Under the pieces are notes generated by a model that did not search any database, was not told where the DNA came from, and saw only the letters and a program-made list of their open reading frames with translations. Shown piece after piece: positions 1 to 5,607 of a DNA stretch of 5,701 nt. The position numbers were made by a program, and so were the translations under genes. The first letter of the stretch is position 1; every line of letters starts with the position of its first letter. The stretch spans positions 1 through 5,701 of the forward strand of contig JAIRKR010000002.1 of assembly GCA_031260015.1 (NCBI GenBank), read 5' to 3'. This stretch comes from Puniceicoccales bacterium. Its GTDB lineage: Bacteria > Verrucomicrobiota > Verrucomicrobiia > Opitutales > UBA9783.

Positions 1-134
1 ATGCACTTCGTTAAGCTATCCTGGCCACCTTCTAACATGCACGCCGCCAACAGTGCTTGTTCATAGTCTACGCTGTACGGCGGCTCCCGAAAACTTTCTT
101 TGGACTTTGAATGGTTTGATGTTTGATCCGTCAC
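1..134 (-). CDS. dnaB: Replicative DNA helicase DnaB, N-terminal fragment (cut by window edge)
   Basis: Reading the minus strand from a GTG at 132-134 gives 44 codons that stay open to the window edge. The peptide contains PPYSVDYEQALLAACML, which matches the opening of the DnaB N-terminal domain (PP.s.eaEqalLgaiL), with the usual short polar, weakly conserved extension before it. DnaB is the hexameric 5'-3' helicase that unwinds DNA at the replication fork and loads primase; its ATPase domain would lie outside the window. The GTG is chosen because an in-frame TAA lies about 15 codons upstream and no ATG occurs between. The ribosome site is weak (AGG about 5 bases upstream). It starts 54 bases after rplI on the same strand, and rplI-dnaB adjacency is common in bacteria, which supports the call. 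The gene is partial only because the window ends. Confidence 0.82.
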   Translation of the reverse strand, partial: MTDQTSNHSKSKESFREPPYSVDYEQALLAACMLEGGQDSLTKC

Positions 135-188
135 ATTACCTAAAACACAAATCGTATGTATACGAAGATACTGTTAAAACGTTAAATA

Positions 189-653
189 TCATCCAATTGG
201 ATTTTCGGAAACGACTTCTACCGACAAATCTAAAATAATTTCTTTGTGCAATCGCATCTGAAAAACATGACGTCCTAAGGTTTTGATAGGGTGTGGCAAG
301 CGAATAAAACTTTTGTCCAATTCAACACCTTCTTCCCTAAAACGTTTCCACAAATCCAGGGAAGATACGGAACCGAACAACTTACCTTCTTCTCCTGTTT
401 TAACCGCAATCGTGAGAGGAATCGCCCGAATACGCTCTGAGAGTGTTTTGGCGGATTCCAGTTCTTTAGCTTCGCGCACAGTACGAGCTTTCTGCAAGGC
501 TTCCACTTGCCGTTGATTGGACCGATTCAAAGGTATGACCAGGGATTTAGGTAATAAATAATTACGTGCGTAGCCCGCTTTGACACTGACTATTTCACCT
601 TCACATCCCAAATGTTTTACGGGTTTTAATAATAAAACTTGTATCGTTGCCAT
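189..653 (-). CDS. rplI: 50S ribosomal protein L9
   Basis: This 154-residue protein is close to the usual L9 length of about 150. It shows the L9 N-terminal RNA-binding signature: V-x-LL near residues 6-9, a Gly at 16 and 19, then VKAGYARNYLLPK at about 24-36. The middle (about 45-80) is charged and Ala/Glu-rich, as expected for the long connecting helix. The C-terminal domain follows with GKLFGSVSS and a late IRLPHPIKTLGRHVF stretch. L9 binds 23S rRNA near the L1 stalk and helps keep the reading frame. The position after the GYARNYLLPK motif where the family usually has Gly is Ser37, a mild deviation. The ATG at 651-653 is preceded by GAAGGT about 9 bases upstream. The gene follows ssb after 29 bases and precedes dnaB; rpsR, often found just upstream, is missing. 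Confidence 0.95.
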   Translation of the reverse strand: MATIQVLLLKPVKHLGCEGEIVSVKAGYARNYLLPKSLVIPLNRSNQRQVEALQKARTVREAKELESAKTLSERIRAIPLTIAVKTGEEGKLFGSVSSLDLWKRFREEGVELDKSFIRLPHPIKTLGRHVFQMRLHKEIILDLSVEVVSENPIG

Positions 654-682
654 AATATTTTTACCTTCTATTCTACGCGTTG

Positions 683-1150
683 TTAAAAGGGAACATCTTC
701 ATCCGTTATTGCATTGTCATGCAATTCACCGGAAGACATTTCAGGTTTTGCATTGACCGTTTCATAGGAAAATGAAGATTTGGAGCCCTCGGTTTCAATA
801 CCTGGTTTTGAACTGTTGCTGCCCTGATTACCTACAAAAACGAAATTTTCCATAACAACAAGCAACTTGCTTCTTTTTTCGCCCGCGCTTGTTTGCCATT
901 CATTGAGCCTTAGACGGCCTTCAACAAAAATAGGTTTACCTTTTACAAAATGTTTCGCGACCACTTCTCCCTGTTTTCCAAAAGATTCGACGTCCACGAA
1001 TGCTGTTTCCTCCCTAGAGCCTGTATCCGACTTAATCGTACGCGAGCACGCAACGGTACAGCGACACACCGAGAGACCGTTAGGCGTAACCCTCAGTTCG
1101 GGATCTCGAACAAGATTCCCCATTAATAGTACTTTATTAAAAGATGCCAT
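683..1150 (-). CDS. ssb: Single-stranded DNA-binding protein SSB
   Basis: The 155-residue product has an OB-fold domain in about residues 1-110, opening with FNKVLLMGNLVRDPELRVTPNG. Further conserved blocks are FVDVESFGKQGEVV and GKPIFVEGRLRLNEW. A low-complexity Ser/Glu/Gly linker follows, then an acidic tip ending DEDVPF. That tip corresponds to the DDDIPF-type tail used by SSBs to recruit replication and repair partners, so the protein looks complete and functional. SSB coats single-stranded DNA during replication, repair and recombination. The ATG (1148-1150) lies one base after the rpsF stop, and its ribosome site (GAGG) sits inside the last rpsF codons, so translation is probably coupled to rpsF. 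Placement between rpsF and rplI is a known arrangement, though rpsR normally shares the cluster. Confidence 0.96.
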   Translation of the reverse strand: MASFNKVLLMGNLVRDPELRVTPNGLSVCRCTVACSRTIKSDTGSREETAFVDVESFGKQGEVVAKHFVKGKPIFVEGRLRLNEWQTSAGEKRSKLLVVMENFVFVGNQGSNSSKPGIETEGSKSSFSYETVNAKPEMSSGELHDNAITDEDVPF

Positions 1151-1151
1151 A

Positions 1152-1445
1152 TTATGCCTCTATAGTTTCAACAATAACGCGATTTACGTTCGGATTTAAC
1201 CCAATTCTTTCTTGTAGGATAACGTTGAATTGGGGTTCGGCTAAACATGTCAGGGTAACGTAATGACCTTCTACAAAATCTCGACGCGGTGCTCGCGCGA
1301 ATGGTTTAATGCCCAGCTTTTGTACGGATTGAATTTCTCCATTAATTTCTTCGACGATTGCTTTGATTTGATCGATTAACGCCTCTATAGGCTCATGCCA
1401 CTTGCGTGTATCCAAAATGAAGGTTGCTTGATAATTTCTTTTCAT
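1152..1445 (-). CDS. rpsF: 30S ribosomal protein S6
   Basis: This 97-residue protein matches the core length of S6 without the acidic C-terminal tail seen in enterobacteria. It opens with MKRNYQATFILDTR, fitting the first S6 beta strand (Y-E-x-x-F/I-I-h-D). It continues with a helix, then GEIQSVQKLGIKPFARAPRRDFVEGHYV, the conserved strand-turn-strand block (G.i..ve.wG.r.LAy.i.k...g.Yv). It ends with the L-N-x-x-V-x-R-x-x-V-x-T pattern. S6 binds the central domain of 16S rRNA as a heterodimer with S18. There is no clear Shine-Dalgarno before the ATG at 1443-1445; the 21-base gap from pth is A/T-rich, so expression may rely on coupling or an unstructured leader. The stop overlaps the start region of ssb (one base between). 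Its partner S18 is not encoded nearby. Confidence 0.93.
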   Translation of the reverse strand: MKRNYQATFILDTRKWHEPIEALIDQIKAIVEEINGEIQSVQKLGIKPFARAPRRDFVEGHYVTLTCLAEPQFNVILQERIGLNPNVNRVIVETIEA

Positions 1446-1466
1446 CGATTGTTTTTTTAAATTAAT

Positions 1467-2069
1467 TCATCGTTCTATAAAATTCATGCCTTTAACGACG
1501 CCTTTGTCAATAAGGACTTCAAGGTTCTTTTTAAATTTTTGCAAGATAAAAGGTAAACAGCCTTGCTCTTCGGACGTAAATTGACTGAGGACAAACGCAC
1601 TCAAAGTAATGTCTGTGTTTTTTTTACCTCCGACACCCATGCGGTACCGCGTAAATCCGCTTCCCAAACATTGAGCAATATGTTTAATGCCCTTGTGCCC
1701 CGCTGATCCAGGTAGGGTTGAAATCTTGAATTTGCCAAATTCTATAGAAGTATCATCGCAAACAATTAATATATTGGCAGGTTCTAATTTGAGATAATGG
1801 CACGCCGCTTGCACGGGTAAGCCACTTAAATTCATAAACATTTGAGGTTTCAAAAGTTGAATCTTGGTACTGTTTAAAATGACACTTGTCGCGTACGCTT
1901 GCCAACTTTTATTGAATTGCCACACGCAGGCATTACTCTGGGCAATTTCATCCAACAAATAAAATCCAATATTGTGCCTTGTGTTTACGTAACGGATTCC
2001 CGGATTTCCCAATCCAACAACTAATCGAATACTTTTATTTGTATTGTTTTCAAATGCGTCAACATTCAC
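1467..2069 (-). CDS. pth: Peptidyl-tRNA hydrolase
   Basis: Pth cleaves the ester bond of peptidyl-tRNAs released from stalled ribosomes, recycling tRNA. The 200-residue product has VGLGNPG (residues 18-24, Asn22 = E. coli Asn10). The first family signature, YVNTRHNIGFYLLDE, carries the catalytic His32 (= His20). FMNLSG follows with Asn80 (= Asn68), then CDDTSIEFG with Asp105 (= Asp93). The second signature is unusual: GHKGIKHI (from Gly124) has Lys126 where the family normally has Asn (E. coli Asn114), and His where D/N/S is usual. The start is a GTG (2067-2069) with AGGG a few bases upstream. No in-frame ATG lies between it and the conserved core, so about 13 extra N-terminal residues precede the domain. 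The gene sits between rplY and rpsF on the same strand; the ctc-pth-rpsF order is also known in chlamydiae. Confidence 0.95.
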   Translation of the reverse strand: MNVDAFENNTNKSIRLVVGLGNPGIRYVNTRHNIGFYLLDEIAQSNACVWQFNKSWQAYATSVILNSTKIQLLKPQMFMNLSGLPVQAACHYLKLEPANILIVCDDTSIEFGKFKISTLPGSAGHKGIKHIAQCLGSGFTRYRMGVGGKKNTDITLSAFVLSQFTSEEQGCLPFILQKFKKNLEVLIDKGVVKGMNFIER

Positions 2070-2083
2070 AAAGCCCTACGAAT

Positions 2084-2108
2084 AAAAAATCAAAAACACC
2101 GCACCGGT
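2084..2108 (-). terminator. Weak hairpin plus U-rich stretch between rplY and pth
   Basis: On the minus strand, downstream of the rplY stop, a short GC-rich stem ACCG-gtg-CGGT (2098-2108) is followed by a T-rich run with two blocks of five and six T residues. The stem is only four base pairs, so at most this is a leaky terminator or attenuator that would lower pth and distal gene expression relative to rplY. It may be chance in an A/T-rich spacer. Confidence 0.2.
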
Positions 2109-2136
2109 TAACTTTATAATTTGTTTTCAACCAAGA

Positions 2137-2784
2137 TTAAGATTCTTTGGATGATTTGGCTTCGTTTTTTCCGTCTGCGGTGATTTCCGTTGCCCCGGAA
2201 GCCTCTGTTTTGTTGGCAGCCTCCTCTTCTTCGGCAACTTTTACGCAAGAGACAATGACCACATCCGAGGGTGTTTTGTACGTAACCCCTTGCATTTGAG
2301 GTAAGTCTTTTACGTGGATGGAATGTCCCAGTTGAAGGCTGCCTACGTTCAATTCAACGCATTCGGGCAGATTTTCCGGCAGGCATTCGACAATTACGGA
2401 GTGATTCAAAATTTCCAAAATGCCCCCATAATTTTTTACCCCCTCAGATTCTCCCAATACGCGTATGGGTAAGGTTGTACGAAGGGTTTCACGGGCATCA
2501 ATTTCTTTAAAATCAACGTGGATGTAATGATCTTCACGAGGATTTCGTTGATAGGCCTGCAGCATGGCTAACGAACTTTCGTGACCGCAAACGAGTTCGA
2601 TAAACGACGCACTATTGCCTTTCGTTTGCATCATTTGTCGAAAATTGGCTACGCTCACTTGCAAATTTTTTGCACCCGAACGTCCATAAATAACAGCGGG
2701 GATAAATCCGCATTTCCGCAAACGACCGCATGCACCGGATCGCTTTTCTTCGCGTTTTTCAACGATAAGTCTTATCTTTTTCAT
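2137..2784 (-). CDS. rplY: 50S ribosomal protein L25, CTC/TL5-type
   Basis: The 215-residue product is the long (CTC/TL5) form of L25 rather than the ~95-residue E. coli form. The N-terminal 5S rRNA-binding domain covers about residues 1-95: a basic opening, then GRLRKCGFIPAVIYGRSG (R-L-R-x-x-G-x-I-P-A-V-x-Y-G) and a closing HYIHVDFKEID. The beta-rich CTC domain covers about 100-185, including LPIRVLGESEGVKNYGGILE and the conserved LGHSIHVKDL block. The last 30 residues are a low-complexity Glu/Lys/Ala/Ser tail. It binds 5S rRNA in the large subunit, and the CTC form is also linked to stress responses in some bacteria. The ATG (2782-2784) has no obvious Shine-Dalgarno. It is the first gene of the minus-strand unit, divergent from miaB. 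Confidence 0.95.
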   Translation of the reverse strand: MKKIRLIVEKREEKRSGACGRLRKCGFIPAVIYGRSGAKNLQVSVANFRQMMQTKGNSASFIELVCGHESSLAMLQAYQRNPREDHYIHVDFKEIDARETLRTTLPIRVLGESEGVKNYGGILEILNHSVIVECLPENLPECVELNVGSLQLGHSIHVKDLPQMQGVTYKTPSDVVIVSCVKVAEEEEAANKTEASGATEITADGKNEAKSSKES

Positions 2785-2902
2785 AAATATGTATTGCTAC
2801 GACAATGCTTTGGGACTTAAAAGTAACCGAACATCTAGGCAAACAAAAGTTTTTGTAAGATACAACATCATAATTCATATAAAAGTTTCCTTGGGGAATG
2901 CA
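2785..2902. promoter_or_regulatory. Divergent rplY / miaB intergenic region
   Basis: These 118 A/T-rich bases separate two divergent genes, so promoters for both should lie here. No hexamer pair on either strand is good enough to call: the best plus-strand candidates are TTGTAA (2853-2858) and TATAAA (2878-2883), 19 bases apart. An imperfect dyad, ACAAAA-gt-TTTTGT (2843-2856), lies near the middle and could be an operator or chance. The longest upstream start for miaB (ATG at 2789) would make it span this whole region, which is unlikely. Confidence 0.4.
2893..2896 (+). promoter_or_regulatory. Ribosome binding site deciding the miaB start
   Basis: GGGG ends 6 bases before the ATG at 2903. This start places the MiaB N-terminal motif (KTYGCQMN) at residues 11-18, as in the family. 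The upstream ATG at 2789 would add 38 residues unlike any MiaB. Confidence 0.6.
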
Positions 2903-4252
2903 ATGGATCCGGTGAAGAAAAAAGTTTTAATCAAAACGTACGGGTGTCAAATGAATGAACGCGATACGGAGGCTTTAAAGATTCTCCTTGTGGAAGCAGG
3001 ATTTACGATTGCGGAAAAGGAAGGAGACGAAGATATTGTTCTCCTCAATACGTGTAGTGTTCGTGAGGCGGCAGAATTGAAAGCCTTGGGGAAAGCGGGA
3101 CGTTTGTTAAGAAAGAAAAAGATGCATGTAAATTACAAGGTAGGGGTGATAGGTTGTATGGCTGCCCATAAAAAAGAGGTTTTGTTTAAAAAACTGCCCG
3201 GTTTGGATTTTATTGCACCTCCCAAAGCATTGCATTTAATTCCAGAACTTATTCGGCAATCCTATGTTGGAAATGTGAATCAAGTAACTATGCCAGAACC
3301 CGCATCCTTTAATTTCAGCTGCTACGAGCATGCGTATCCCAAACCTAAAGCGGTTGCCTGGATTCCTATTCAGCAGGGGTGCAACATGGCTTGTTCTTAT
3401 TGCATCGTCCCCAAGACCCGCGGCGAGCAGCAAAATCGCCCTTTTGATTCCATTTTAAAAGAAGTTAAGGAAGCTGCGCAATGGGGAACGAAAGAAATCA
3501 TTTTGCTGGGGCAAATTGTAAACACGTACCACGATCCAGATTCTAAAAAAAATTTCATCGATCTCCTTGAAGCGGTACAAAATGTGGAAGCCGTTAAACG
3601 GATTCGCTTCATGTCACCTCATCCCGCCTTCTTTTCGTCGCAACTGATGCAAGCGTTCAAATATTTGTCAAAATTGTGTCCCGCTTTGCATTTACCCGTT
3701 CAAAGTGGTTCGGATCGCATTTTAAAAGAAATGCGACGCGCTTATACGAAGGCAAAAATATTGGAGATTGTTAAAACATTGCGTAGGATTGATGTGCGAG
3801 CATCCATTTCGACAGATATGATTGTGGGATATCCCGGAGAAAGTGAGGAAGATTTTCAGGAAACGGTCTCACTCTTTGAGGACATTAAATTTGATATGGC
3901 GTATGTTTTTAAATACAGTCCTCGTCCCCTGACGTGGGTGGCACCGCAAGAACAATCGCTAATGGGGATTCCCGAAAAAGTTAAAGAAGATCGCAATCAG
4001 TACTTATTAAGCATACTTACGCAGTGTTCTACGGAGTATAACCGGCAATTCATGGGTGAATATCAAGAAGTTCTCATTGAAGGAAAGGCCCATAGGGGTG
4101 AACATCAGCTGTTTGGCAAAAATATCTATAACAAAAAAGTAATTCTTACGGGTCCCGAATCTTGGATCAATACTTTCAAACACGTACGAATTAACAAAGT
4201 AACCGCAAGTACCTTGGAAGGGAAAGTCGTTGAAGAGGATGGCACGTTGTGA
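2903..4252 (+). CDS. miaB: tRNA-2-methylthio-N6-isopentenyladenosine synthase MiaB (radical SAM)
   Basis: MiaB adds a methylthio group to i6A at position 37 of tRNAs reading UNN codons, after MiaA has isopentenylated the base. The 449-residue product has all three parts. The N-terminal MTTase domain has cluster ligands Cys15 (TYGCQMNERDTEA), Cys51 (NTCSVRE) and Cys85 (GCMA). The radical-SAM core has the CxxxCxxC motif at Cys160, Cys164 and Cys167, followed by IVPKTRGE, HLPVQSGSDRIL and DMIVGYPGESEEDF. A C-terminal TRAM domain spans about the last 65 residues. The NERD..A and IVP.TRGE features favour MiaB over RimO or MtaB. Deviations: LLGQIVNTY has Ile205 where MiaB usually has Asn (LGQNVN), and the YSPRP motif continues LTWVA rather than GTpAA. 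The start at 2903 is set by the ribosome site and family alignment. It is monocistronic as far as visible and divergent from rplY. Confidence 0.94.
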   Translation: MDPVKKKVLIKTYGCQMNERDTEALKILLVEAGFTIAEKEGDEDIVLLNTCSVREAAELKALGKAGRLLRKKKMHVNYKVGVIGCMAAHKKEVLFKKLPGLDFIAPPKALHLIPELIRQSYVGNVNQVTMPEPASFNFSCYEHAYPKPKAVAWIPIQQGCNMACSYCIVPKTRGEQQNRPFDSILKEVKEAAQWGTKEIILLGQIVNTYHDPDSKKNFIDLLEAVQNVEAVKRIRFMSPHPAFFSSQLMQAFKYLSKLCPALHLPVQSGSDRILKEMRRAYTKAKILEIVKTLRRIDVRASISTDMIVGYPGESEEDFQETVSLFEDIKFDMAYVFKYSPRPLTWVAPQEQSLMGIPEKVKEDRNQYLLSILTQCSTEYNRQFMGEYQEVLIEGKAHRGEHQLFGKNIYNKKVILTGPESWINTFKHVRINKVTASTLEGKVVEEDGTL

Positions 4253-4375
4253 GGTGGTAACGAACAACGGTGTACAAGAATGATCCACCGACATATGGAT
4301 CCATGGAATTGCGTTCCATCGAAACAACAACGGCGTAGATTGGATTTTCAACGGAATGACGGAAATCGCCGATTC

Positions 4376-4410
4376 CATGGGTGTTTGAAAAGGCGTATTC
4401 TACGCCCATG
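4376..4410. repeat. Two overlapping, mutually exclusive inverted repeats
   Basis: CATGGGTG (4376-4383) can pair with CGCCCATG (4403-4410), giving eight base pairs with one G-U on the plus-strand RNA and a 19-base loop. Inside it, GGCGTA (4392-4397) pairs perfectly with TACGCC (4401-4406) across a three-base loop. The two stems share 4403-4406, so only one can form at a time. No T-run follows, so this is not an intrinsic terminator. It lies about 125 bases after the miaB stop. Confidence 0.45.
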
Positions 4411-4797
4411 ATAAGTCCATAAACGTGAAAGCACCCAAAGAGGTTTTACGCTAATACATTTTAGGGCTGTGGGAGAATGATTGCTTGTTGAAAGCATGAG
4501 CTTCACCTGAGTTGAGGTGTAACAGGGACCCTAGGAGATTGTTCGTGCGTAATTTTAGGGTACTGCAATGTTTAACTATGTTTATGCCCGATGCGCTACG
4601 TTATGGCGCTGCCCATGCAAGTGATTACCACTCAAAAAAAACGAAAAACCTCAGAGTACCTATAATATTTTAAAAAATAAGTAAATGGTTTACCATCAAG
4701 CACGTCCCTTAACAGGCTGCACGTCATAGGATTTGAATTAAATGACCACCGTAGTGGGTTATTGTTAACACCATCGTTTCTCATTCTGCTATAAAAG

Positions 4798-4831
4798 GGA
4801 AAAAACAAAATGCTACCAATAGGTAGCATTT
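4798..4831 (-). terminator. Intrinsic terminator of the exported-protein gene
   Basis: A perfect 10-base-pair inverted repeat, AAATGCTACC (4808-4817) and GGTAGCATTT (4822-4831), encloses a four-base AATA loop. On the minus strand it is followed by TTTTGTTTTTT (plus-strand A-run at 4800-4810), the classic stem plus U-tract. It begins 24 bases beyond the stop of the minus-strand gene at 4856. On the plus strand no T-run follows, so it works in one direction only. Confidence 0.88.
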
Positions 4832-4855
4832 GGGAAAGAACGGGATATATTTTGA

Positions 4856-5416
4856 TTACCAATCGGCATCGCAACCTAGGCAACCTAACTGTGGGTCGAA
4901 ATTGCGTTCCCAACCTTGAGGTAAAGCTGGTCCGTGTTGCTGTCCTTGTCCAGGGATTACATCAAGATGAAATCCTTGCGGTAGTTGCCTATCTTCAGGT
5001 ATGACCTGATAATGGCCTCCCGGACCTACAACCATGCGCAAGCTCCTATTTGCCAACGTGTCTTGCGTCTTCCTTACAAAACGGTTCCATTCCGCTACGT
5101 TTGCATTCTGCTCCAAACGGCCAAATACTTTATTTTCTCGTTCTTGAGCACGTCTTTGTTTCTGCTGCTCTATGGCCTGTATATGTCGCCCTATGGCTTG
5201 CTGTTGTTGCTGTAAGTTCTGTGTCAGCTCATCCTCCTCATCCGAATCTACAACAAGTCCACAACCATAACCGCCCCCACATCCAAATGGATCTGGACAT
5301 GCTCCTCCATGATTCCTGCCACAATGATGACACCACCAGGCATTCAAGGTAATTGCACCCAACAAACCTACCGTCACTAGGCTTGTCTTTATAAACTTAT
5401 TCATTATTTTGTTCAT
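4856..5416 (-). CDS. Predicted exported Cys/His-rich, Gln-rich protein of unknown function
   Basis: I do not recognise this 186-residue protein. Residues 1-26 look like a Sec signal peptide: Lys-rich start, hydrophobic TSLVTVGLLGAITL core, and likely cleavage after LNA. The mature protein would begin WWCHHCGRNHGG, a CxxC with several His, then Cys40, Cys46 and Cys52 in a Gly-rich segment. An acidic patch DSDEEDE (57-63) follows, then a Gln/Arg-rich stretch (about 64-104) likely to be helical or coiled coil. The C-terminal half is Pro/Gly/Gln-rich and has two LPQG turns at 145-148 and 165-168. A second CxxC (Cys179, Cys182) closes the protein. Seven cysteines could bind metal or form disulfides outside the cytoplasm. 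There is no lipobox. The start at 5416 has AAAGGGG about 10 bases upstream; the in-frame ATG at 5404 is an alternative. A strong terminator follows, so it is probably a single-gene unit. Confidence 0.8.
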   Translation of the reverse strand: MNKIMNKFIKTSLVTVGLLGAITLNAWWCHHCGRNHGGACPDPFGCGGGYGCGLVVDSDEEDELTQNLQQQQQAIGRHIQAIEQQKQRRAQERENKVFGRLEQNANVAEWNRFVRKTQDTLANRSLRMVVGPGGHYQVIPEDRQLPQGFHLDVIPGQGQQHGPALPQGWERNFDPQLGCLGCDADW

Positions 5417-5426
5417 TTTGTTTTAT

Positions 5427-5442
5427 CCCCTTTAGTCTAAAG
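5427..5442 (-). promoter_or_regulatory. Ribosome binding site overlapped by a dyad, exported-protein gene
   Basis: AAAGGGG (minus strand, 5427-5433) is the Shine-Dalgarno that decides the start at 5416. The dyad CTTTAG-t-CTAAAG (5430-5442) overlaps it, so its AAAG half is shared. In RNA it could form a five-pair stem (CTTTA/TAAAG) with a three-base loop that partly hides the ribosome site; in DNA it could be an operator. The ribosome site is likely; the regulatory reading is speculative. Confidence 0.45.
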
Positions 5443-5565
5443 TTATGGAATATGAAATTATGGACAATCTACTCTTGGGTAAGTGTATTTGGGGCGTTTT
5501 TTAAAATAAAGTTGTAGTGAATTTATCCGGATCCTAAACCCCTCCCGAAAAACCATGAAAAACCC

Positions 5566-5595
5566 TTGACAGAGGTATTGATAGAAAGATACAAT
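5566..5595 (+). promoter_or_regulatory. Near-consensus sigma-70-type promoter reading into the tandem array
   Basis: TTGACA (5566-5571) is a perfect -35 hexamer and TACAAT (5590-5595) matches five of six -10 positions, with an 18-base spacer. The predicted transcription start is about 5602-5604, only a few bases before the first repeat unit at 5608. It is by far the best promoter match in the window. It points away from the exported-protein gene, toward sequence beyond the window edge. Confidence 0.78.
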
Positions 5596-5607
5596 AACTT
5601 AGCAGTG

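Larger units (their letters stand above)
4253..4855. other. 603-base stretch without a convincing gene
   Basis: No reading frame here has both a plausible start and a recognisable product. Plus-strand frame 4239-4454 (starting inside the miaB end) reads protein-like in places (for example NGVDWIFNGMTEIADS) but is broken by TGA at about 4281 and 4386, so it could be a decayed remnant or coincidence. Short inverted repeats are present: ATGGAA-n5-TTCCAT (4303-4319), CATGGGTG/CGCCCATG (4376-4410), CACCT-n6-AGGTG (around 4505-4520) and ATGGT-tt-ACCAT (4685-4696). A direct repeat GCACGTC occurs at 4700 and 4719. A TATAAT lies at 4661-4666 without a -35 partner. I do not recognise tmRNA, RNase P RNA, SRP RNA or a tRNA. 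No intrinsic terminator for miaB was found. Confidence 0.5.

Noticed and set aside
2789..2902. N-terminal extension of the miaB frame back to the ATG at 2789
   Set aside because: The added 38 residues are not MiaB-like, would fill the whole divergent promoter region, and the ATG at 2903 has a good ribosome site and fits the family start.
4007..4409. Two minus-strand frames of 123 and 72 codons overlapping the miaB end
   Set aside because: They lie largely antisense to the conserved TRAM-domain coding sequence, have no ribosome site I can support and no recognisable motif.
4455..4640. tmRNA, 6S, SRP or RNase P RNA in the gene-poor stretch
   Set aside because: I looked for their conserved cores (tRNA-like 3' end with GGTTCGA, GGAAGG-type SRP loop, RNase P GAGGAAAGTC) on both strands and found none.
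4632..4913. 93-codon minus-strand frame
   Set aside because: It starts inside the exported-protein gene, reads through the intrinsic terminator, and has low-complexity A/T-driven content; best seen as chance.
4985..5352. Plus-strand frames of 76 and 100 codons opposite the exported-protein gene
   Set aside because: They are antisense shadows; the minus-strand frame has a signal peptide, ribosome site and terminator, and these have none.
5440..5467. Promoter for the exported-protein gene (TTGTCC-N16-TAACTT on the minus strand)
   Set aside because: The -10 matches only three of six positions and the predicted start would fall at the ribosome site, leaving almost no leader.
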